Of a DNA stretch of 7,221 nucleotides, positions 1 through 5,323 are shown piece after piece (position 1 is the stretch's first letter; each line of letters starts with the position of its first letter). The DNA is taken from positions 1 to 7,221 of the forward strand of contig DAICZI010000080.1 of NCBI GenBank assembly GCA_027311205.1. Direction: 5' to 3'. The DNA comes from Beijerinckiaceae bacterium (GTDB lineage Bacteria; Pseudomonadota; Alphaproteobacteria; Rhizobiales; Beijerinckiaceae). The notes beneath the pieces are model-generated. The model was not told where the DNA came from. It did no database searches and was given only the letters and a program-made list of their open reading frames with translations. Made by a program: the position numbers and the translations under genes.

Positions 1-515
1 TTATTGGCCTGTTTATCGCCCTGGCTTCGGTTGTCGGCGCGCCGTTCCTTTTTGCCGCTTACCGCAGGATCGAGATGCTCTGGTGGATCAATGGCCTGCG
101 CATCGGTCAAGTGCGTTTTGGGGCTGATCCAAAGCGTATCAGGTTCGCCGGGCTCTATTGGAAGATGATCGGATCGAGTCTGCTGACTTCTTTTGTTTTT
201 ATGATAATCTTAGCTATTCTAACGTCCATTTTCATATACATCACCCACGGCATGGGTAAGCCAACTGCAGCGGCAGTGCTGCACTCCAGCGCTGGTATAG
301 CGGCAATTGCGGTAGGTGCTTTTACTTATATTGCTTTATTGCTGGCTCTCGGCATCCTCCAGCGCTGGTTTTTGCAGCGCGGCTTCTGGAAGATTGTTGC
401 CAACGCCGCAAGCGTTGAAAACCTTGAGGCCGCCGCCCATGTCAAGGCCATGGGCCAACCCTCGAATGCGCTGGGCGAGGGCCTGGCGTCCATGCTTGAT
501 GTGTCAGGCTTCTAG
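1..515 (+). CDS. DUF898 (YjgN-like) inner-membrane protein, 5' end outside window
   Basis: This is the C-terminal 170 residues of an integral membrane protein; the reading frame is open from the left edge (first full codon at position 3), so the ATG at 75 is internal and not the start. Three hydrophobic segments are visible at about residues 1-19, 56-80 and 95-119 of the visible part. Family hallmarks are the aromatic MLWWINGLRIGQVRF stretch right after the first helix and the C-terminal GEGLASMLDVSGF ending, which resembles the usual GEGLADALD-type tail of DUF898 proteins (E. coli YjgN is a member). The biochemical function of the family is unknown. The stop TAG (513-515) lies 14 nt before the M48 peptidase start, so the two are probably co-transcribed. 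Family assignment is from motif recognition; the missing N-terminus should hold further helices. Confidence 0.85.
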   Translation, partial: IGLFIALASVVGAPFLFAAYRRIEMLWWINGLRIGQVRFGADPKRIRFAGLYWKMIGSSLLTSFVFMIILAILTSIFIYITHGMGKPTAAAVLHSSAGIAAIAVGAFTYIALLLALGILQRWFLQRGFWKIVANAASVENLEAAAHVKAMGQPSNALGEGLASMLDVSGF

Positions 516-529
516 GGAAAGCCGCAGGG

Positions 530-1612
530 ATGAGCCAGCAAACCGAGGTCGATTTTTTCGACGGGCGCGACAACCAGCGGCACGCCGTTGTGGTGCGCAT
601 GCTGGATGCAATGGTGATTCAGGAGGGCGAGGGCACGCTGGCACGCTGGCCGTTTGCCTACGTCCGGCTGCTGCCCAGCGCCCATGGCATGGCGCGATAC
701 GGCCTTGCCGACAGCGACAGTCTCGCCCGCCTCGAAGTGACGGATGAAATGCTGATCGCCGCGATCAAGATGCATTGCCCGCATCTTGGCCGTGGCGAGG
801 GCGCGGTGGCCTCGCGGCGCCTGACATTGCGCATTGTCGGCTGGTCGCTGGTCGCAGCGGCTTCGGCCCTGGGTTTGGTGCTCTATGGCTTGCCGGTCGT
901 CGCCGACATCGTGGCACCGCATGTGCCGCAGGCGGTGCAATATGAAATTGGCGAAGCCTCGGCCAAGCAATTGAAACTGGTGTTTCATGCCACCACCTGC
1001 CGCGACGCGCACGGCCAGGCAGTGCTCGACAGGCTGGTGGCAAAGCTTGCCACCGCGGGTGGCCTCACCCGGCATTTGCGCCCCCGCGTCATCAAAACTA
1101 CAATCCCCAATGCCATGGCTTTGCCCGGCGGGCGCGTGTTCGTCTTTTCCAAATTGCTGGATGAGGCGCAAACACCCGATGAACTCAGCGGCGTGATTGC
1201 CCATGAACTCGGCCACGAAGCCCATGATGATTCAATGCGCCGCCTGATCGAAAGCAGTGGCACCGGCTTTTTGCTCGGCATGGTATTTGGTGATTTCACG
1301 GGCTCGGCTGGCATAGTTTTGGCCGCCAACACGCTGATCACCGCGTCCTATTCCCGCCAGGCCGAAAAAGGCGCGGATGACTTTGCGATTCACGTGATGA
1401 CCAGGCTTGGCCGCTCGCCCAAGCCCTTTGGCGCCTTGCTGGAGCGCATTACCAAAGGCCACGATTTTCCTTTAGCCATGTCGCTGCTTGCCGATCATCC
1501 CCTGACCGAGGATCGGCTGGCCGATATTGCCGCGCATGATGTGCCCGATACCGGGCCGCCATTGCTCTCCACGGCGGACTGGGTAGCCCTGCAGACCATT
1601 TGCGCGAATTGA
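530..1612 (+). CDS. Membrane-anchored M48 family zinc metallopeptidase
   Basis: This 360-residue protein is a predicted zinc endopeptidase of family M48. The N-terminal ~95 residues (starting MSQQTEVDFFDGRD) form a small soluble domain resembling the one that precedes the membrane anchor in many proteobacterial M48 proteins. One clear transmembrane helix follows at about 100-125. The peptidase part shows the M48 IPNAMALPGG stretch (192-201), the HELGH zinc/catalytic motif (H225, E226, H229), the likely third zinc ligand E279 in SRQAEKGADDFA, and the late HPLTEDRL motif. A second hydrophobic stretch at about 245-270 may contact or cross the membrane. All expected catalytic residues are present, so activity is likely; the substrate is unknown, and membrane-protein quality control is only a family-based guess. 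The ATG at 530 is supported by AGGGA at 514-518, which overlaps the stop of the DUF898 gene, implying translational linkage. Confidence 0.92.
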   Translation: MSQQTEVDFFDGRDNQRHAVVVRMLDAMVIQEGEGTLARWPFAYVRLLPSAHGMARYGLADSDSLARLEVTDEMLIAAIKMHCPHLGRGEGAVASRRLTLRIVGWSLVAAASALGLVLYGLPVVADIVAPHVPQAVQYEIGEASAKQLKLVFHATTCRDAHGQAVLDRLVAKLATAGGLTRHLRPRVIKTTIPNAMALPGGRVFVFSKLLDEAQTPDELSGVIAHELGHEAHDDSMRRLIESSGTGFLLGMVFGDFTGSAGIVLAANTLITASYSRQAEKGADDFAIHVMTRLGRSPKPFGALLERITKGHDFPLAMSLLADHPLTEDRLADIAAHDVPDTGPPLLSTADWVALQTICAN

Positions 1613-1629
1613 TGCCCAACCGGCGCCGC

Positions 1630-1649
1630 CAAATGGCTCAAATCATTTG
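1630..1649. repeat. Inverted repeat overlapping a -35 element
   Basis: CAAATG (1630-1635) and CATTTG (1644-1649) are perfect 6-bp inverted arms separated by 8 nt. The right arm overlaps the TTGACT -35 hexamer of the putative dioxygenase promoter by three bases. This geometry would suit an operator for a dimeric repressor. It could instead be a weak hairpin after the M48 gene, but no T tract follows it. No LysR- or IclR-type regulator gene is adjacent in the window. An arm length of six can arise by chance, so the regulatory role is inference. Confidence 0.3.
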
Positions 1650-1675
1650 ACTAAAGTAGCATTCGCCGTTATCAT
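1647..1675 (+). promoter_or_regulatory. Putative sigma70 promoter of the dioxygenase gene
   Basis: TTGACT at 1647-1652 and TATCAT at 1670-1675 each match the sigma70 consensus in five of six positions and are separated by exactly 17 bp. Transcription would start near 1681-1683, giving a short leader of about 25 nt that includes the strong ribosome binding site at 1690-1696. The match is good and well placed, in a 93-nt gap between two genes on the same strand. It suggests the dioxygenase is transcribed independently of the upstream DUF898-M48 pair. Confidence 0.6.
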
Positions 1676-1689
1676 TTCATCATCCCTGT

Positions 1690-1696
1690 GGAGGAG
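1690..1696 (+). promoter_or_regulatory. Strong ribosome binding site fixing the dioxygenase start
   Basis: GGAGGAG lies 9 nt upstream of ATG 1706. A GTG at 1688 in the same frame would give a protein six residues longer, but it overlaps this site and has no ribosome binding site of its own. The ATG at 1706 is therefore the preferred start. Confidence 0.75.
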
Positions 1697-1705
1697 CGTG
1701 TTGCG

Positions 1706-2602
1706 ATGACCCACGCCGACGAACCATCTGCAACAGGCAACGACACGCAAGCCGCCATCCTCAATGACGTTCTGGCGCGGTTTGCCGCGACGCCCGACCC
1801 GCGCCTTCGCGACATCATGCTGGGCTTGATCACCAGTTTGCATCGCTTTGTGTGCGACAACAAGGTGACCTGGACGGAATGGGAGGGTGCCATGGCCTTC
1901 CTCGCGAAGGCGGCAAGTGTCACCGGGCCGGGCCGTAATGAATTCATCGCACTGTCTGACTCCATTGGCATCAGCATGCAGGTGCTGGCGGCCTCGCAAC
2001 CCAAGCCGCCGGGTGCGACCATTCCGACGCTGATCGGGCCGTTTTTCATTGAAGACGCGCCGGTGTTTGCGAGAGGGGCGAATATCGCCAATGGCGCATC
2101 GGGCGAACCGCTGTATGTGTCGGGCCGCGTCATCGACACTGGCGGCAAGCCGGTTGCGGATGCCGTTGTCAACGTTTGGCAATCAGATGATCGCGGGCTT
2201 TATGATGTGCAGGATGATTTTGACCCGGCCAATATGTGGGGGCGCGGACGCATCCGCTGCGATGCGCAGGGGCGCTACGCTTTCTGGAGCGTGATGCCGA
2301 CGGCCTATCCCGCGCCGATGGATGCCGCCTTGGGCGATTTTATCCACGCCACCACCAACAAATGGTGGCGGCCAGCGCATTTGCACTTTGCCATTCAGAC
2401 GCAAAGCGCCGATCCGCTGGTGACGCATATTTTCGTCAAGGGCAGCGCCTATATTGATGAAGACGTCGCCTTTGGCGTACGTCCGGCGCTCATTGCCGAT
2501 TTCGTCGCCCATGCGCCGGGGATTGCCCCCGACGGCACGAAGGTGGCCACGCCGTTTCGCAGCCTCGACTATGATTTCGTGTTGACGCGGGCGGGAAAAT
2601 GA
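1706..2602 (+). CDS. Intradiol ring-cleavage dioxygenase (catechol/hydroxyquinol 1,2-dioxygenase type)
   Basis: This 298-residue cytoplasmic non-heme Fe(III) enzyme is predicted to cleave a catechol-type ring between the two hydroxyls to a cis,cis-muconate or maleylacetate-type product. The N-terminal ~100 residues are the helical dimerisation domain (TPDPRLRDIMLGLI, then EFIALSDSIG). The catalytic beta domain begins near TIPTLIGPFF. The iron ligands are all present: Y166 (LYDVQ), Y201 (AYPAP), H225 and H227 (RPAHLHF), with the catalytic-site arginine R222. Ligand spacing and length fit the catechol 1,2-dioxygenase/hydroxyquinol 1,2-dioxygenase branch rather than protocatechuate 3,4-dioxygenase subunits. 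The loop after the second Tyr reads YPAPMDAALG, where relatives usually have YPIPxDGPVG, and NMWGRGR appears to carry two extra residues compared with the usual NLRGRF. The exact substrate is therefore uncertain. No maleylacetate reductase, muconate cycloisomerase or regulator gene lies next to it. The start is set by GGAGGAG at 1690-1696. Confidence 0.9.
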   Translation: MTHADEPSATGNDTQAAILNDVLARFAATPDPRLRDIMLGLITSLHRFVCDNKVTWTEWEGAMAFLAKAASVTGPGRNEFIALSDSIGISMQVLAASQPKPPGATIPTLIGPFFIEDAPVFARGANIANGASGEPLYVSGRVIDTGGKPVADAVVNVWQSDDRGLYDVQDDFDPANMWGRGRIRCDAQGRYAFWSVMPTAYPAPMDAALGDFIHATTNKWWRPAHLHFAIQTQSADPLVTHIFVKGSAYIDEDVAFGVRPALIADFVAHAPGIAPDGTKVATPFRSLDYDFVLTRAGK

Positions 2603-2626
2603 CAGCGCGCACCCCCGCACTGTCAT
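2599..2626 (+). terminator. Hairpin spanning the dioxygenase stop codon, possible weak terminator
   Basis: ATGACAG (2599-2605) and CTGTCAT (2620-2626) are perfect 7-bp inverted arms; after one C-A mismatch the stem continues with GCG/CGC and a 6-nt loop. The left arm contains the TGA stop. No T tract follows, so it is not a classical intrinsic terminator. It may aid 3'-end formation or mRNA stability. Confidence 0.35.
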
Positions 2627-2641
2627 ATCGGGCTTGCGTTC

Positions 2642-2654
2642 GCGCCAGCGGCGC
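2642..2654. repeat. Short GC-rich hairpin in the spacer before the GGDEF-EAL gene
   Basis: GCGCC and GGCGC flank a 3-nt AGC loop, a compact stem of five G/C pairs; a second GCGCC at 2668-2672 could compete for pairing with the same GGCGC. It is followed by an AT-richer region (about 2676-2730) without a run of T. It could contribute to ending transcription of the dioxygenase gene, but a stem this short is common by chance in GC-rich DNA. Confidence 0.2.
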
Positions 2655-2785
2655 TGAATTCGCCACGGCGCCCTGAAAATAATCCAATAAAGATAACCGC
2701 GAGCAGCACTCGATTTATAAAAAATTATCACATGGTTGCCTATTCTGGCAGCACGTGACGTAAAGTCGGGCCTAAATCAAGCCGC

Positions 2786-2791
2786 TATACT
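2786..2791 (+). promoter_or_regulatory. Candidate -10 element upstream of the GGDEF-EAL gene
   Basis: TATACT matches five of six bases of the -10 consensus and lies about 30 nt before ATG 2822, but no convincing -35 hexamer sits 16-18 bp upstream. The rest of the 2603-2821 spacer contains an AT-rich stretch (about 2713-2730) and no recognisable riboswitch or operator. The promoter for this gene is probably in the spacer, but I cannot place it firmly. Confidence 0.25.
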
Positions 2792-2821
2792 ATCAGACCT
2801 TTGAAAAACAAGAGTTTTTTT

Positions 2822-5182
2822 ATGAAACCATTTGCGAAGGCCCCCTCGTGGATGCTCCGCGAGGAGCTGACAGAGTATTTCAAACAACTTCCGACCTCCA
2901 TCGCGGGCAATGCACTTAACGCCGTGATATGTGCAGGTTATTTTGCCTTCTACGTCAAAGGGGCCTTTGTTCTGGGCTTCGTGGCGATGTTTGGTCTGGC
3001 GACCTTGGTTCGCTACCGGCTGAAAGCGAAATTCGACGCCAAAACCGCTTCCGATGCGCAGATTGCAAGCTTTGTTCGCCGGGCTCAGGTGCATGTCGCG
3101 ACATTGGCGCTGATATGGGGCTCAGCCTTGGCGGGGCTGACACTCACATCAACCAGTACACAAGCGGCCTTCGTCGGGATGCTGGCGGCCGGCATGATGT
3201 CCGCGGCGACCCTGACGCTGACGGCCCTGCCGATGGGTGTCGCGATTTATGTCGGCATCGTTGGTGGCTTCATGCTCGCGGCGATGCTCTGGGTGGCGAC
3301 GCCACTCTCCCTGATCAGCGCCGGGTTGTTGATGTCCTATGCGATGGTGCAAATACAATATTCCCGCATTTTGTTGCGTGGATTCAAGGAGCGTTTGTTG
3401 AACCAGAGCGAATTGGCCCGGACATCTGAAACCATCAAGCTCGTCCTGCATCAATATGAGGAGGATGGTTCGGACTGGATCTGGGAACTTGACAGCCAAG
3501 GGAAGATCGTCGCGCCCTCGCTGCGCTTTGCCGACGCTGCGGGCAGACCGGTAGAGACGCTGGAGGGCAGCAGTTTTCTTGATTTGTTTGTCGCGGGGCC
3601 TGAGGCAAGCTCGCTGGCCAGCCACATCCAGCATCAGCAAGCCCTGCGCAATTTCGCGGTGCCGCTGCTGGTGGCGGGCGAACGCATGTGGTGGTCGCTG
3701 AGTGGCCGCGCTTTGACGCAGGCCGACGACCAGCCGCAATTTCGCGGCGTCGCCACCGACATTACCGCCGCGAAAAATGCCGAGGCCCATATCACTTATA
3801 TGGCGCATTATGATGGGCTCACCGGCCTTGCCAACCGGATCCTGTTTCAGGATGCCCTCAACCACGCCTTGAACGAGGTGACCGGCGCATCCCAGGCTGC
3901 CTTGCTGTCGATTGACCTTGATCATTTCAAATCGGTCAATGACACTTTGGGGCATCCGGTGGGCGATGCGTTGCTGAAAATTGTGGCCCGCCGCATCACG
4001 AGCTGCGTGAAATCGCGCGATGTGGTGGCCCGCATGGGTGGCGATGAATTCACGATCCTCCTGTCCAAGGTCAAAGATCAGGCAGAGGTCACAAGTATCG
4101 CAGAGCGCGTCCTCAAAAGTCTCGGCCAGAATGTCATCGTCGACAAGCACGAAGTTTTGTGCGGGGCCAGCATTGGCGTGCTGATGTTCAGCAATGGCGA
4201 TGATTCTGCCGAGGTCGCCCTGAAAAAAGTTGATCTGGCGCTTTATGCCGCCAAAAATGGCGGGCGCAACCGCATCAGCTTTTTTGAGCCGGGCATGGAC
4301 GAAGCCGCGCACGCCCGACGCCTGATCGAGTTCGATTTGCGGCTGGCCTTGCAACGCGACGAATTATCCTTGCATTATCAGCCGCTTGTTGATGTCAGCA
4401 GCGGCGAGACGGTCGCCTATGAAGCGCTGCTTCGCTGGGTGCATCCTACCCGTGGCCTGATCATGCCGACGCAATTTGTGATGATTGCTGAAGAAACCGG
4501 ATTGATTGTGCCTTTGGGCGAATGGGTGATCCGCAATGCCGTGGCTGAGGCGGCGAAATGGCCTGAAAATATCAAGGTTTCAGTCAATCTGTCGCCCAAC
4601 CAGATGCGCAGCCCCAATCTCATTTCAACCATCGCTGATGCGCTGGCAACATCAGGCATGACCGCGTCACGCCTTGAAATGGAGGTTACAGAGTCGATTC
4701 TCATGTCGGACAGCGAGATTCACCTCGCCACGCTCCATAAGATCAAGGCGCTCGGCGTGAAAATCGCGCTTGATGATTTTGGCACCGGCTATTCGTCGCT
4801 GAATTATCTACGGACGTTCCCGTTTGACAAGATCAAGATTGACCGTTGCTTCATCCAGGATATCGCGCAGCGCGATGATTGCCAGGCCATTGTGCGCTCG
4901 GTGATTGACCTTGCCTCGCGCCTCGGCATGGTCACCACTGCCGAAGGTGGCGAGACGGCCGAGCAATATGCACAATTGAAATTCGAAGGCTGCAATCAGG
5001 TTCAGGGCTTCCTGTTCAGCAAGGCGGTGCCTTCCTCGGAACTCACCGACCTGCGCCGCCGCAGCAGTACCACGGCGCACGCCATCACGGATGCCCTGGC
5101 GGATTCTGAATTGCGGATGCTCAAATCCGTGCTTGGTGCCGCCAACCCGCCCGCCAGGGCTGCCAAGCTGAAGTCGGCTTGA
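2822..5182 (+). CDS. Membrane-bound PAS-GGDEF-EAL cyclic-di-GMP synthase/phosphodiesterase
   Basis: This 786-residue protein is predicted to make and/or degrade the second messenger c-di-GMP at the inner membrane. Six hydrophobic helices lie at about residues 27-45, 46-63, 89-109, 115-137, 139-158 and 160-179, forming an N-terminal sensor region that I cannot assign to a named MASE family. A PAS domain follows (about 205-322, from SDWIWELDSQGK to TDITAAKNAE). The cyclase domain has an intact GGDEF (406-410), but the inhibitory RxxD site is KSRD (397-400). The EAL domain keeps EAL (534-536), SVNLSPNQ, EVTES (621-625), DDFGTGYSS (651-659), K672 in KIDR, and AEGGET (707-712; the usual form is AEGVET). 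Both catalytic centres look complete, so either or both activities are possible. ATG 2822 is preferred because AAGAG sits 7 nt upstream; an in-frame TTG at 2801 would add seven residues but has a poor ribosome binding site. The gene stands alone and converges with the phosphoesterase gene. Confidence 0.94.
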   Translation: MKPFAKAPSWMLREELTEYFKQLPTSIAGNALNAVICAGYFAFYVKGAFVLGFVAMFGLATLVRYRLKAKFDAKTASDAQIASFVRRAQVHVATLALIWGSALAGLTLTSTSTQAAFVGMLAAGMMSAATLTLTALPMGVAIYVGIVGGFMLAAMLWVATPLSLISAGLLMSYAMVQIQYSRILLRGFKERLLNQSELARTSETIKLVLHQYEEDGSDWIWELDSQGKIVAPSLRFADAAGRPVETLEGSSFLDLFVAGPEASSLASHIQHQQALRNFAVPLLVAGERMWWSLSGRALTQADDQPQFRGVATDITAAKNAEAHITYMAHYDGLTGLANRILFQDALNHALNEVTGASQAALLSIDLDHFKSVNDTLGHPVGDALLKIVARRITSCVKSRDVVARMGGDEFTILLSKVKDQAEVTSIAERVLKSLGQNVIVDKHEVLCGASIGVLMFSNGDDSAEVALKKVDLALYAAKNGGRNRISFFEPGMDEAAHARRLIEFDLRLALQRDELSLHYQPLVDVSSGETVAYEALLRWVHPTRGLIMPTQFVMIAEETGLIVPLGEWVIRNAVAEAAKWPENIKVSVNLSPNQMRSPNLISTIADALATSGMTASRLEMEVTESILMSDSEIHLATLHKIKALGVKIALDDFGTGYSSLNYLRTFPFDKIKIDRCFIQDIAQRDDCQAIVRSVIDLASRLGMVTTAEGGETAEQYAQLKFEGCNQVQGFLFSKAVPSSELTDLRRRSSTTAHAITDALADSELRMLKSVLGAANPPARAAKLKSA

Positions 5183-5207
5183 GGTTAGCTATCTGGGGTC
5201 GCCAGGG

Positions 5208-5235
5208 TTCGCGGGCGTCATTGGGTGCCCGCGAG
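5208..5235 (+). terminator. Strong hairpin after the GGDEF-EAL gene, likely terminator
   Basis: TCGCGGGC (5209-5216) and GCCCGCGA (5227-5234) form a perfect 8-bp GC-rich stem. Inside it, two G-U wobbles and a C-G pair can extend the stem to close a 4-nt loop (5220-5223), and one outer U-G wobble is possible. It begins 26 nt after the stop of the GGDEF-EAL gene and is followed by ATTTGTGCTTT, which is only modestly T-rich. It probably ends or protects the plus-strand transcript. There is no T tract on the minus-strand side. Confidence 0.5.
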
Positions 5236-5250
5236 ATTTGTGCTTTGGTA

Positions 5251-5291
5251 GCGAAGCTCCCCATCCGCGCTGCGCGGAAGGGGGCCTTTGC
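5251..5291. repeat. Long imperfect palindrome, REP-like candidate or bidirectional terminator stem
   Basis: The centre is TCCGCGC-T-GCGCGGA (5264-5278). Outward, after an A-A mismatch, CCCC (5259-5262) pairs with GGGG (5280-5283), then a T-G wobble, a C-C mismatch, and GAA/TTC-type pairs out to CG...CG at 5251-5252 and 5290-5291. Each arm is about 20 nt with only two mismatches and two wobbles. It sits between two convergent gene ends. No U tract follows on either strand, so it may be a dispersed palindromic repeat rather than, or as well as, a shared terminator. Only one copy is present in this window, so repetition is not shown. Confidence 0.5.
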
Positions 5292-5323
5292 CGTGAGACA
5301 CCAGACTATCAAGAGGCATCAAA

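Noticed and set aside
75..515. ATG 75 as the start of the DUF898 gene
   Set aside because: The frame is open and hydrophobic upstream to the window edge, and the family motif spans this methionine, so it is internal.
512..1225. A 237-codon minus-strand frame over the M48 gene
   Set aside because: The sense strand carries HELGH and other M48 motifs; the antisense product is His- and Gly-rich without a domain and without a good start context.
1621..1628. CGGCGCCG palindrome after the M48 stop
   Set aside because: An 8-bp palindrome with no loop cannot form a terminator hairpin and is common by chance in GC-rich DNA.
2603..2821. A c-di-GMP riboswitch (GEMM) upstream of the GGDEF-EAL gene
   Set aside because: I looked for the conserved GEMM core and paired helices and did not see them. 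Only an AT-rich tract, a small hairpin and a candidate -10 element are present.
3149..4354. A 401-codon open frame on the minus strand opposite the GGDEF-EAL gene
   Set aside because: It is antisense to a gene with unmistakable domain motifs and its translation has no recognisable domain. Long antisense frames are expected from third-position GC bias.
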